Shown here one piece after another: positions 54,136 to 63,060 of a stretch of DNA of 64,000 bases (the stretch's first letter is position 1; every line of letters begins with the position of its first letter). The notes under the pieces are model-generated. The model was not told the DNA's origin and searched no databases. It worked only from the letters and a program-made list of their open reading frames with translations. Source of the DNA: JAXMAO01 sp046350375 (GTDB taxonomy: Bacteria; Planctomycetota; Phycisphaerae; UBA1845; UTPLA1); the NCBI GenBank assembly GCA_046350375.1, contig JAXMAO010000008.1:115172-179171 (forward strand), given 5' to 3'. The position numbers and the translations under genes were made by a program.

Positions 54136-54141
54136 GCGTCT

Positions 54142-55983
54142 TTAGTCCAGGTCAAACTGCGCCAGATAGGCGTCGATCTCGTGCTGCTTCGCCTTGGGCT
54201 GCTCTTCCTTCAGCAGAACAAAGTTCTCGAGCACCAGGACGTCCATGTTCGTGTTGAGGAAGCAGCGATAGGCGTGCTCCGGCGAGCAGACGATCGGCTC
54301 GCTCCGCACGTTGAAGCTCGTATTGATCATTACCGGGCAGCCGGTCAGCGCCTTGAAGGCCCGCATGATGCCATACAGCCGCGGATGCCGCGTCGCATCG
54401 ACCGTCTGCACGCGCGCCGAATAATCGACGTGCGTAATCGCCGGTACCGTCGAACGCACCACCTTCAGCAGCCGGTCCACGCCGTCCAGTCCCTTCAGCT
54501 GCCCATCCAGCGGCAGCCAGTGCTCTTTCTTCACGTCGGCCACCAGCAGCATGTAAGGGCTGTCCTCGTTCGGCCGCATCGCGAACCACTCGTGCACGTG
54601 CTCGCGCATCACGATCGGCGCAAACGGCCGGAACGACTCGCGGAACTTGATCTTCAGGTTCATCACCGACTGCATCTTGGTCGACCGCGCGTCGCCGATG
54701 ATGCTGCGGCTGCCCAGCGCCCGCGGACCGAATTCCATCCGGTCCTGCAGCAGGCCGATGACCTTCTCGCTGTTCACCTCGTGCGCCACGGCCTGGCACA
54801 GCTCGGCCTCGTCGGCGTAATAGTGATACTTCGCGCCGATGGAATCGAGATACGACCGGATCTCGTTCGTGCCATAGGCCGGGCCCAGCAGCGCGCCGCG
54901 CATCGTGTCGTGCACGCCGTCGACCTTCCGCGGCCGGTCGAGCAACTGGTGCCACACGAACAGCGCCGCCCCCAGCGCGCCGCCCGCGTCGCCGGCGGCC
55001 GGCTGGATGAACACGTTGTCGAAGATGCCCTCCGACAGGATCCGCCCGTTCCCGACGCAATTCAGCGCCACGCCGCCCGCCAGCACCAGGTTCTTCAGCC
55101 CGGTCTCCTTCCGCACGTGCCGCGCCGAGCGAATCATCACCTCTTCCGTCACCGCCTGAATGCTCGCCGCGATGTCCATCTCGCGCTGCGTCAGCTTGCT
55201 CTCGGGCCGCCGCGCCGGCCCCTCGAACAGGGCCGCGAAGCGGTCGTTGGTCATCGTCAGCCCCTGGCAGTAATTGAAATAGCTCATGTCCATGCGGAAC
55301 GAGCCGTCGGGCTTGACGTCGATCAGGTGTTTCAGGATCACATCCTTGAACCGCGGCTCGCCATACGGCGCCAGCCCCATCAGCTTGTATTCCCCCGAGT
55401 TCACCTTGAATCCGGTGAAATAGGTGAACGCCGAGTAGAGCAGCCCGATCGAGTGCGGGAAGCGGATCTCGTGCGTCAGCGTGATCTTGTTGCCGCGGCC
55501 GTAGCCGTACGTGGTCGTGCTCCACTCACCCACGCCGTCCAGCGTCAGGATGGCCGCCTCCTCGAACGGACAGGGGAAATAGGCGCTGGCCGCGTGCGAC
55601 TCGTGATGGTCGCAGAAAACGTATCGCCCGCGGTAGGCATGCTTCAGCCCGCGGTCCATCTCGCGCGGCAGGCGCAGCTTCTGGTGCAGCCACAGCGGCA
55701 TCGCCTCGCGAAAGCTCGCGAAGCCGGCCGGCGCATAGCCCAGGTAGGTCTCAATCAGCCGCTCGAACTTCAGCAGCGGCTTGTCATAGAACGCGACGAA
55801 GTCGAGCTCTCCCGGCCCGATGCCCGCCTGCTTCAGACAGAAATCAATCGCGTGCTGCGGGAAGCGATAGTCGTGCTTCTTGCGGCTGAAACGCTCTTCC
55901 TGCGCCGCCGCGGCAATCTGCCCGTCGCGCACCAGGCAGGCCGCGCTGTCATGATAGAAAGCAGAGATGCCGAGGATGTTCAC
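54142..55983 (-). CDS. O-carbamoyltransferase, NodU/CmcH/TobZ family (stand-alone copy)
   Basis: 613 residues from GTG 55983, which overlaps the stop of the SGNH gene (GTGA). Family hallmarks: NILGISAFYHDSAACLVRDGQ, EERFSRKKHDYRFP, the metal-binding HHESHAASAYFP, LTLDGVGEWSTT, GEYKLMGLAPYGEP, NLVLAGGVALNCVGNGRI, EFGPRALGSRSIIGDAR, NLKIKFRESFRPFAP and TGCPVMINTSFNVRSEPIV. These enzymes move a carbamoyl group from carbamoyl phosphate via carbamoyl-AMP to a hydroxyl on an antibiotic, Nod factor or sugar. The acceptor here is unknown. Confidence 0.93.
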   Translation of the reverse strand: MNILGISAFYHDSAACLVRDGQIAAAAQEERFSRKKHDYRFPQHAIDFCLKQAGIGPGELDFVAFYDKPLLKFERLIETYLGYAPAGFASFREAMPLWLHQKLRLPREMDRGLKHAYRGRYVFCDHHESHAASAYFPCPFEEAAILTLDGVGEWSTTTYGYGRGNKITLTHEIRFPHSIGLLYSAFTYFTGFKVNSGEYKLMGLAPYGEPRFKDVILKHLIDVKPDGSFRMDMSYFNYCQGLTMTNDRFAALFEGPARRPESKLTQREMDIAASIQAVTEEVMIRSARHVRKETGLKNLVLAGGVALNCVGNGRILSEGIFDNVFIQPAAGDAGGALGAALFVWHQLLDRPRKVDGVHDTMRGALLGPAYGTNEIRSYLDSIGAKYHYYADEAELCQAVAHEVNSEKVIGLLQDRMEFGPRALGSRSIIGDARSTKMQSVMNLKIKFRESFRPFAPIVMREHVHEWFAMRPNEDSPYMLLVADVKKEHWLPLDGQLKGLDGVDRLLKVVRSTVPAITHVDYSARVQTVDATRHPRLYGIMRAFKALTGCPVMINTSFNVRSEPIVCSPEHAYRCFLNTNMDVLVLENFVLLKEEQPKAKQHEIDAYLAQFDLD

Positions 55984-57275
55984 CGCGCCGTCCGTCCTTC
56001 CGTCTGCCCGTCGCCGGGCGCCCACAGCGATTCAATCCACGCCGCCAGCGCCATGCCCGCCGCCCGGTGTCCGAGCGCGTTGTAGTGGTTGTCCTTCGGG
56101 AATCGATGCGACTGGCGCTGCTTCATCACTTCGGTCTGCAACGCCGCCGTCAGGTCCAGGTAGGGAATGTTCAGCCGCGCGCAGATCGGCCCGACCCACT
56201 CGCGCCCCATCTCGCTCACGCGCGTGTCGAGGCAGTACGGATCGGCATTCTTCGGCGGCGCCTGAAACTGCGTGTGCTTGAGCGGCGCGTCGATCTCGTA
56301 CGACCAGCCGCGGCTCGCCACCACGAACCGCGCCCCGCGCCGCGCACACTCGTCGCGCGCCGCCTCGAGCAGCTTCTCGACAAGCTTCCAGGTCTTGATC
56401 TGCCGTTCCTCCAGCGACATCGTCGCCAGTCCCGGCACCAGGTCGCTCTTGGCCCGCTCCACCAGGTCGCGCAGCGGCAGCTGCCCGACCCCCTGCACCA
56501 CCTGCTTGCCCGACAGCCGCGCCTTCAGCTTGCCGACCACGTCGTGCTGCACCATCAGCAGCCGAACCAGCGCCGACCGCGCCGACAGCCGCCGCAGCGC
56601 CGACGGCTCATACTCCGTCGGATACGCCAGCGTGAGCTGCTCCTGCCCGTCCAGCCAGTAGACCACCGAGTGCGGATCGGGCGTGCCCACGTACGGCGAG
56701 CAGTCCATCGGGTCGTTCTGCACGAACAGCAGCACCACCACTTCCGGCGAATAGTCCAGCACATACTTGCGGATGCACTCGTACTCGTGCTGCGTCCCCC
56801 AGCCCGAGCAGCCAAACGCATACCACTGCACCGCGCGGTCCGGCCGGTTCATCTGCTGCTCGGCCACGGCATACATCGTCTCGTCCGGCTGCACCTGCAG
56901 CGACTCCACCTGCGAGTCGCCCACCAGGCAGACCCGCCGCACCCCCGCCGGCCGCGCCACCGAAAACTCGCGCGGATCGTTCCAGCCCTGCGCGTTGAAG
57001 TGATAGCGACCGCGAACGTCCCAGCCGTTCAGATAGCGACCGGCCTGGTTCGGCGCCCGCCGCAGCCCCAGCGTCGGATCCCAGAAGTAAAACGGCACGT
57101 CGGTCACCGGCACGAACAGCCGCACGATGACCTCCAGCCCCACCACGCCGCCCACCAGCACCAGCAGCAGCGCCAGCAGCAGCGCGGCCCGCCGCCGCCC
57201 GGCCGAGATCGGCCGCCCGCGCGGTGCAGCGCCGCTGCCTGCCCGCGGTTCTGTCGCCATGCCAGCGCTCGACAT
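55980..57275 (-). CDS. Membrane-anchored SGNH/GDSL-fold protein
   Basis: 431 residues from ATG 57275, with GGAG 6 bases ahead. One N-terminal TM helix (ALLLALLLVLVGGVVGLEVIV) exposes an extracytoplasmic SGNH domain. The nucleophile motif GDSQ (Ser121), FGCSGWGTQHEY and FVQNDPMD blocks and the C-terminal KDNHYNALGH Asp/His pair keep the catalytic triad. Likely an esterase or acyltransferase on a surface glycan, as AlgJ/AlgX-type proteins are. It sits between the two carbamoyltransferase cassettes and overlaps the second. Confidence 0.85.
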   Translation of the reverse strand: MSSAGMATEPRAGSGAAPRGRPISAGRRRAALLLALLLVLVGGVVGLEVIVRLFVPVTDVPFYFWDPTLGLRRAPNQAGRYLNGWDVRGRYHFNAQGWNDPREFSVARPAGVRRVCLVGDSQVESLQVQPDETMYAVAEQQMNRPDRAVQWYAFGCSGWGTQHEYECIRKYVLDYSPEVVVLLFVQNDPMDCSPYVGTPDPHSVVYWLDGQEQLTLAYPTEYEPSALRRLSARSALVRLLMVQHDVVGKLKARLSGKQVVQGVGQLPLRDLVERAKSDLVPGLATMSLEERQIKTWKLVEKLLEAARDECARRGARFVVASRGWSYEIDAPLKHTQFQAPPKNADPYCLDTRVSEMGREWVGPICARLNIPYLDLTAALQTEVMKQRQSHRFPKDNHYNALGHRAAGMALAAWIESLWAPGDGQTEGRTAR

Positions 57276-57314
57276 GCCTTGCTCCGTGCGGCCCGACGCC
57301 GCCCGCCGACTCGC

Positions 57315-57530
57315 CTAGAACAGCGTATAGATGAACGGCGCCGCTCCGGTGGAAGCCAGGATCATCAGCACGCCAAACGCCAGCAGCAGGCAGATCAAGG
57401 GCAGCATCCACCACTTGCGATTGGTCTTCAGCAGGTACAGGAAGTCGCTCACAAACGACGTTCGCTCGGCCTGTCCGAGCCGCGCAAAGTCGCTCTGGGC
57501 GCTCGTCGGTCTCTGGTCCGGTGCATCCAT
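57315..57530 (-). CDS. DUF5989 small membrane protein (first copy)
   Basis: 71 residues; FLYLLKTNRKWWMLPLICLLLAFGVLMILASTGAAPFIYTLF gives one TM helix with the same STGAAPFIYTLF end as the other copy. 24 bases after SxtJ and 39 before the SGNH gene. Function unknown. Confidence 0.85.
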   Translation of the reverse strand: MDAPDQRPTSAQSDFARLGQAERTSFVSDFLYLLKTNRKWWMLPLICLLLAFGVLMILASTGAAPFIYTLF

Positions 57531-57554
57531 CGTCGCTCTCCTCGCTTGCCGGCG

Positions 57555-57962
57555 CTACGCCTGCCGGTAGTAGCCCGCCAGGTCGGCCGACGGCCGCACG
57601 TCGCGCCAGTACGAATCCCCCGCCGGCTTCCCGATCGCCAGCGGGTCGCGCCCGATCATCCGAAACACCAGCCCCACGGGCGTGAAGATCACATAGTAAA
57701 TCAGCCGCAGCATGATGTTCGACACCAGCCAGCCGATCGGCAGCGTCAGCGCAATCAGCCCGGCGTACACCAGCCGGATCGACTTCGGCCGGATCATCCC
57801 GATCACGAACAGCGCCGCACCGATCGCCGCGAACACCGTGAACGTCCGCGACTGCCACGCGAACCGGCTGACCACCGCGCCCACCAGTGGAAAACCCACC
57901 AGCGAAATCACCGCGAACTGCCGCAGCTGCTTGTTCGTCGGATACCAGGTTGGCGTAATCAT
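57555..57962 (-). CDS. SxtJ family membrane protein (first copy)
   Basis: 135 residues from ATG 57962, whose ATGA overlaps the stop of the upstream carbamoyltransferase. WYPTNKQLRQFAVISLVGFP starts the first of about four helices; PIGWLVSNIMLRLIYYVIFTPVGLVFRMIGRDPL and the DSYWRDVRPSADLAGYYRQ tail correspond closely to the second copy. Probably forms a membrane complex with the carbamoyltransferase and DUF5989 protein. Confidence 0.87.
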   Translation of the reverse strand: MITPTWYPTNKQLRQFAVISLVGFPLVGAVVSRFAWQSRTFTVFAAIGAALFVIGMIRPKSIRLVYAGLIALTLPIGWLVSNIMLRLIYYVIFTPVGLVFRMIGRDPLAIGKPAGDSYWRDVRPSADLAGYYRQA

Positions 57963-60784
57963 CGCCCGCGCCTCCGCCCGATCATGATGTAGAACCCGCC
58001 TTCCTGGTTCCCGGTGAGAATCATCTTCGCCTGCGCCAATCCGCGCTCCAGCGCCGTGCCGCGGCTCGACGGCTCGAAAAGCTGGTCCTTCGTCGTGAAC
58101 GGCTCCCACACGTCCAGCTTCGGAACGCCGTTCACGAAGTCGAACCCGTTCTCCTCAAACCACCGCAGCACCTCGCCCATCGTGTGCTTGCTCTCGTGCG
58201 GATGCTGGTACTGATCGGCAAACCACGCGTCCTGCTTGCCGGCGCTCAGCTTGTAGTTCCGCAGGTACGGATCGATCCACTTCAATCGCCCGCCCGTCAG
58301 CTTGAACACCTGCCGCCGCGTATCCAGCAGCAGCCGTCCCCACTTGTTGTACAGCCCGATCACGATGTGGCCGCCCGGCTTCACCAGCCGCGCAATCTGC
58401 TTGAACCCGCCATACGGATCACTCGTATGGTGCAGCACGCCGTTGCACAGCACCACGTCGAACTGCTCCGCCTTGAACGCCGGCCGGAACAGGTTCATCT
58501 GCATGAACCGCGCCCGGTTCAGCCCGGCCGACGCCCGGAATTTCTCCGCCAGCCGCAGCGAGTTCAGGCACAGATCCGTGCCGACCACCGTGCGACAGCC
58601 GATCGCCAGAAAGTTGGTCAGCTGCCCCGTGCCGCAGCCCACCTCCAGCACCCGCGCGTTGAACGGAATCTGCTCGCCCAGCAGCCGCGCATAGACGCCG
58701 CGCCGCGCCTTGCCCTGCAGCGACCCGATCGTCTCCTGCTCATCATAGTTCGGGAATGGGTGCTCTTCGTAGAACGACTTGACCATCTCGGTCACGTCGC
58801 CGTCCACCTTCTCGTGCGGCCAGAACAACTGCCAGATGCCTTCGTTCTGCGAGAACTTCTTGCCGCACCCGCCGCACGCGGCCGCGCCGCCGCCGCCGTT
58901 CGTCGACATCGTTCCGCCGCACGCCGGACAGGCCCACACCGTCTCCAGCCCCGGGTCGCTCTCCACCCCCGGCGTGCCGTTCCGCCGCGCATCCACGTTG
59001 GCCGGCTGGCGCGCCTTTTCCAGCACCGTGTTCTCCAGCACCAGCACGTCCATGTCGCTCGACATGAAGGTGCGATACGCCTCCTCCGGCCGGTTGACGA
59101 TCGGCTCCCAGCTCAGGTTGAAGCTGGTGTTGATGATCACCGGGCAGCCGGTCAGCTCGTTGAACTTCTCCATCAGCCGCCGGAACCGCCCGTGCCGCTC
59201 GAGGTCGACCGTCTGCACGCGCGCCGAGTAATCCACGTGCGTCACCGCCGGAATCTCCGACCGCGGCGCCTTCAAGAGGTCGATTCCCTTCAGCCGCGCC
59301 TCGGCCTCGCTCAGCGATCGCCGTCGCTCCGGCTTCACCGGCGCCACCAGCAGCATGTACGGGCTGTCCTCGTTACGCCGCATCTCGAAATAGTCCGCCA
59401 CGTGCTCCTTCAGCACGCACGGCGCAAACGGCCGGAACGACTCGCGATACTTGATCTTCAGGTTCATCACCGACTGCATCTCGCGGCTCCGCGCATCCCC
59501 GATGATGCTCCGGCAGCCCAGCGCCCGCGGACCATACTCGCTTCGCCCCGAGAACCAGCCGATCACCTTTCCGTCGGCCATCAGCCGCGCCACCTTCTCC
59601 ACCAGCGCCGCGTCGTCCAGCCGCTCGCTCTGCGCGTTCACCGTCCGCAGGAAGGCGTCCACCTCGGCCTGGCCATAGGCCGGCCCCAGCAGCGACGCCT
59701 GCTGCCGGTCGCTCGCCGTCACCGTCCGCGCATTGCCCAGCAGCTGGTGCCAGATCAGCAGCGCCGTCCCCAGCGCGCCGCCGGCATCGCCCGCCGCGGG
59801 TTGAATCCAAATGTTCTCGAACGGCCCCTCGCGCAGAATTCGTCCGTTGCCCACGCAGTTCAGCGCCACGCCGCCCGCCAGGCACAGGTTCTTCGACTTC
59901 GTCACCGCGTGCACGTGCCGCGCCGCCCGCAGCATCACCTCCTCGGTCACCTTCTGCACGCTCGCCGCCAGGTCCATGTGCCGCTGCTCGACCCGGTCGC
60001 TGCCCTTGCGCGGCGGAGCGCCGAACAGCGCGTCGAACTTGCGGTTGGTCATCGTCACCCCGGCGCAGTAGTTGAAATACGACTGGTCCATCCACAGCGA
60101 GCCGTCCGGCTTCAGGTCGATCAGGTGCTTGAGAATCAGCTCCTGGTAGCGCGGCTCGCCATACGGCGCCAGGCCCATCACCTTGTATTCGCCCTCGTTC
60201 ACCTCGAACCCGAGGTAGTAGGTGAACGCCGAGTAGAGCAGCCCCAGCGAATGCGGAAACCGCAGCTCCTTCAGAAGCTGCACGCGGTTGCCCCGCCCGT
60301 GGCCGTACGTCGCCGTCGCCCACTCACCCACGCCATCCAGCGTCAGGATGGCCGCCTCCTCATACGGCGACGGGAAAAACGCGCTCGCCGCGTGCGACTC
60401 GTGGTGCTGCGGAAAGACGTACCGCCGCCGCGTCTTGAACCCCAGCGCCTTGTCCATCTCCCGCGGCAGCCACAGCTTCTTGCCCAGCCACAGCGGCAGC
60501 GCCCGCCGAAAGCTGTCGAACCCGCGCGGCGCAAACCGCACGTACGTCTCCAGCAGCCGCTCGAACTTCACGAACGGCTTCTCGTAGAACCCCACGTAGT
60601 CGAGCTGCTCGGCCGAAATCCCCGCTTCCGACAGACACCAGTTCACCGCCCGCGACGGGAACCCGTCGTCGTGCTTCTTGCGGCTGAACCGCTCTTCCTG
60701 CGCCGCCGCCACGATCTGGCCGTCGCGCACCAACGCCGCCGCGCTGTCGTGATAAAAGGCCGAAATGCCCAGGATGTACATCAT
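57959..60784 (-). CDS. Carbamoyltransferase fused to a zinc ribbon and a SAM-dependent methyltransferase
   Basis: 941 residues from ATG 60784 (a second ATG follows at 60781; GGAG upstream). Residues 1-590 are a complete NodU/CmcH-type carbamoyltransferase (GISAFYHDSAAALVRDGQ, HHESHAASAFFP, GEYKVMGLAPYGEP, LAGGVALNCVGNGRI, EYGPRALGCRSIIGDAR, INTSFNLSWEPIV). A four-Cys ribbon follows (CPAC ... CGGC, about 630-655). The class I methyltransferase domain has VLEVGCGTGQLTN and a FDVVLCNGVLHHTSDP motif (about 690-800), then a C-terminal region. Two modifying activities in one chain suggest one acceptor that is both carbamoylated and methylated. It is the first gene of the operon. Confidence 0.9.
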   Translation of the reverse strand: MMYILGISAFYHDSAAALVRDGQIVAAAQEERFSRKKHDDGFPSRAVNWCLSEAGISAEQLDYVGFYEKPFVKFERLLETYVRFAPRGFDSFRRALPLWLGKKLWLPREMDKALGFKTRRRYVFPQHHESHAASAFFPSPYEEAAILTLDGVGEWATATYGHGRGNRVQLLKELRFPHSLGLLYSAFTYYLGFEVNEGEYKVMGLAPYGEPRYQELILKHLIDLKPDGSLWMDQSYFNYCAGVTMTNRKFDALFGAPPRKGSDRVEQRHMDLAASVQKVTEEVMLRAARHVHAVTKSKNLCLAGGVALNCVGNGRILREGPFENIWIQPAAGDAGGALGTALLIWHQLLGNARTVTASDRQQASLLGPAYGQAEVDAFLRTVNAQSERLDDAALVEKVARLMADGKVIGWFSGRSEYGPRALGCRSIIGDARSREMQSVMNLKIKYRESFRPFAPCVLKEHVADYFEMRRNEDSPYMLLVAPVKPERRRSLSEAEARLKGIDLLKAPRSEIPAVTHVDYSARVQTVDLERHGRFRRLMEKFNELTGCPVIINTSFNLSWEPIVNRPEEAYRTFMSSDMDVLVLENTVLEKARQPANVDARRNGTPGVESDPGLETVWACPACGGTMSTNGGGGAAACGGCGKKFSQNEGIWQLFWPHEKVDGDVTEMVKSFYEEHPFPNYDEQETIGSLQGKARRGVYARLLGEQIPFNARVLEVGCGTGQLTNFLAIGCRTVVGTDLCLNSLRLAEKFRASAGLNRARFMQMNLFRPAFKAEQFDVVLCNGVLHHTSDPYGGFKQIARLVKPGGHIVIGLYNKWGRLLLDTRRQVFKLTGGRLKWIDPYLRNYKLSAGKQDAWFADQYQHPHESKHTMGEVLRWFEENGFDFVNGVPKLDVWEPFTTKDQLFEPSSRGTALERGLAQAKMILTGNQEGGFYIMIGRRRGR

Positions 60785-60888
60785 TCCGCTCCGTTGCAGC
60801 GCGCGACCACACTGGCCCGCGCGCCCGGCGCCGAATTCTGGTCGTTCGGCACCGGCTTTGATCGGCTTAACCGCAGATCGAGTCTAAT

Positions 60889-60917
60889 CTTATACCCGCA
60901 TGCGAGCGCTGTGAAAA
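60889..60917 (-). promoter_or_regulatory. Predicted promoter of the carbamoyltransferase operon
   Basis: On the minus strand TTTTCA (60917-60912) and TATAAG (60894-60889) are 17 bases apart, in an A/T-rich patch between the dehydratase stop (60961) and the carbamoyltransferase ATG (60784). The leader would be about 100 bases. It would drive all seven genes down to 53421. Confidence 0.5.
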
Positions 60918-60960
60918 GCACCCGCCCCCCAGGCCCGGGAATACGCCGCCCGCGCCAGAC

Positions 60961-62973
60961 TTAGCCCCCCGTCGTCACGCTCGCCGCCCGGTCGCTCTCG
61001 GCCCCCTGGGGGCGGCCCGCGCCCGCCGATCCGCCGCGCTCGGCGTCCTCGCGGCTCGGAGCCCCGCCCGGCTGATACTCCGGAACCAGCCCGCCGATCA
61101 TCTCGCGCAGTCGCTCGGGCGGCTCCCGGTCGGCCGCCCGCACCAGCTCGGCACAGCCGTTGCGCACGCGGTCCCACTCCTCGGGCCGCTTGCGATAGAC
61201 GCCGATCTGCGCGTGCTGCGTCGGGCTCACATCCTCGCCGTGGATGTTCAGCTCCTCGTACAGCTTCTCGCCCGGCCGCACGCCGGTGAACACAATCTCG
61301 ATGTCCTCGCCCGGCCGCAGCCCCGACAGCGTGATCATTTCCTTCGCCAGGTCGAGAATCTTCACCGGCTCGCCCATGTCGAGCACGAAGATGTCGCCGT
61401 GCGTCCCCATCACGCCCGCCTGAAGCACCAGCTGCGACGCCTCGGGAATCGTCATGAAGTAGCGCGTCATCCGCGGATCGGTCACCGTCACCGGCCCGCC
61501 CGCGGCAATCTGCCTCCGGAAGATCGGCACCACGCTGCCGCTCGAGCCCAGCACGTTGCCGAAGCGCACCGTCATGAACTGCGTCGCGGCGCCGTCGCCC
61601 AGCTGCTGAATGTACATCTCGGCTACGCGCTTGGTCGCCCCCATCACGCTGGTCGGGTTCACCGCCTTGTCGGTCGAGATCATCACAAGCCGCGACACCC
61701 CGGTCGCCAGCGCCGCGTCCGCCACCACCTGCGTCCCGCACACGTTGTTCTTGATCGCCTCGCCGACGTTGATCTCCATCATCGGCACGTGCTTGTGGGC
61801 CGCCGCGTGAAACACCAGGTGCGGCCGCTCGGCCCGGAACACCGCCAGCGTCCGCTCGCGGTCCTTGATGTCGGCGATGTAGGTCACCCGCTCGATCTCC
61901 GGCGCCAGCGCCGCCAGCTCGCGGTCGATCTCGAACAGGTTGTTCTCGCTCAACTCCACCAAAATCAGCCGCGCCGGCTGGAACCGCATCACCTGCCGGC
62001 ACATCTCCGAGCCGATCGACCCGCCCGCCCCGGTAATCAGCACGCGCTGCCCGCGAATCTTGCTGCTGATCCCGGCCGCGTCCAGGTGCACCTGCTCGCG
62101 CCCCAACAGGTCGTTGATGTCCACGTCGCGAATCTGCGACACCGTCACCCGCCCGCCGATCATGTCCTCCATCGGCGGAATCGTGCGGAACCGCAGGTTC
62201 GTCCCCTGGCTCAGCTCCACCACCCGCCGCAGCCGCTTGTGCTCCACCTCGGCCGTCGCCACCAGCAGGTCGTCCACCTGGTGCTCTTCCGCCACCCGCC
62301 GCACGTCGTCCAGCCCGCCCAGCACCGGCACCCCGTGAATCCGGATGTCGCGCTTCGCCGGATCGTCCTCGAGAAAACCGACCACGCGAAACCGCTCCAC
62401 CTGCATCCGCAGGATCTCGCGCAGCATCGCCTCGCCGGTGTCGCCCGCCCCCAGAATCAGGCAGTTGATCGGCCCGCCGCTCGCCACCGGGCGCGTATAC
62501 TCGCGATACAGCCGCACCGCGATTCGCGCCCCGCACACGAACGCCGTCGTGATCCCGAAATCGAGGAAAAAGCAGGTCGCCGGAAACCGCACGAACAGCG
62601 ACTCGCTGCCCACCGGCCCCCACAAGAGCGGCGTGACATTCGCCGCCACGTAATACGCGACGATGAACCCGAACGTCCCGATGTACGCCGCCTTGATCAG
62701 CGACAGCATGTCGCGGATGCCGACGTATCGCCACCAGCCGTGGTACAGCCCCATCCACGCGAAAACGAGCAGCTTGATGATCACCACCAGCGGCGCCAGC
62801 GGCAGCCACAGCGGCACCAGCCACTCGTCAAATCGCTTGAAGTCGTGATAGAACCAGAGCGACACGAACAGCGACGTCGCGAACAACAGGGCGTGCGACA
62901 GCACCGACACCGCCGTGCGGTACCGCAGCAACCGTTGCACCCACGCCCGTCGCGATGTGTTCAGCTCTGCCAC
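60961..62973 (-). CDS. FlaA1/CapD-type membrane nucleotide-sugar 4,6-dehydratase
   Basis: 670 residues from GTG 62973. Four N-terminal TM helices are followed by a first Rossmann domain (LILGAGDTGEAMLREIL, about 170) and the catalytic SDR domain. The latter has GAGGSIGSEMCRQ (about 315), HAAAHKHVPMME, STDKAVNPTSVMGATKRVAEM (Lys of the active site), FGNVLGSSGSV and FVLDMGEPVKILDLA. This is the WbpM/PglF family, which converts UDP-GlcNAc to a 4-keto-6-deoxy sugar for surface glycans. The last 45 residues are a disordered tail. It is likely the first step of the glycan pathway next door. Confidence 0.92.
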   Translation of the reverse strand: MAELNTSRRAWVQRLLRYRTAVSVLSHALLFATSLFVSLWFYHDFKRFDEWLVPLWLPLAPLVVIIKLLVFAWMGLYHGWWRYVGIRDMLSLIKAAYIGTFGFIVAYYVAANVTPLLWGPVGSESLFVRFPATCFFLDFGITTAFVCGARIAVRLYREYTRPVASGGPINCLILGAGDTGEAMLREILRMQVERFRVVGFLEDDPAKRDIRIHGVPVLGGLDDVRRVAEEHQVDDLLVATAEVEHKRLRRVVELSQGTNLRFRTIPPMEDMIGGRVTVSQIRDVDINDLLGREQVHLDAAGISSKIRGQRVLITGAGGSIGSEMCRQVMRFQPARLILVELSENNLFEIDRELAALAPEIERVTYIADIKDRERTLAVFRAERPHLVFHAAAHKHVPMMEINVGEAIKNNVCGTQVVADAALATGVSRLVMISTDKAVNPTSVMGATKRVAEMYIQQLGDGAATQFMTVRFGNVLGSSGSVVPIFRRQIAAGGPVTVTDPRMTRYFMTIPEASQLVLQAGVMGTHGDIFVLDMGEPVKILDLAKEMITLSGLRPGEDIEIVFTGVRPGEKLYEELNIHGEDVSPTQHAQIGVYRKRPEEWDRVRNGCAELVRAADREPPERLREMIGGLVPEYQPGGAPSREDAERGGSAGAGRPQGAESDRAASVTTGG

Positions 62974-63060
62974 GCCCGCTAGACCCCTGCCCGGCCGCCG
63001 GCCGCGCGCTCCCGCCGGCGACCGCCCGCTCCGGCCGGCTGCCAGCCCGGCGCGACCGCC

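Noticed and set aside
53650..57992. Two long plus-strand open frames (811 and 641 codons) opposite the carbamoyltransferase cassette
   Set aside because: Shadow frames of the minus-strand operon, with no recognisable domains.
58184..60964. A 926-codon plus-strand open frame opposite the carbamoyltransferase-methyltransferase gene
   Set aside because: Low-complexity His/Arg/Pro composition with no family motifs; the antisense gene has full domain support.
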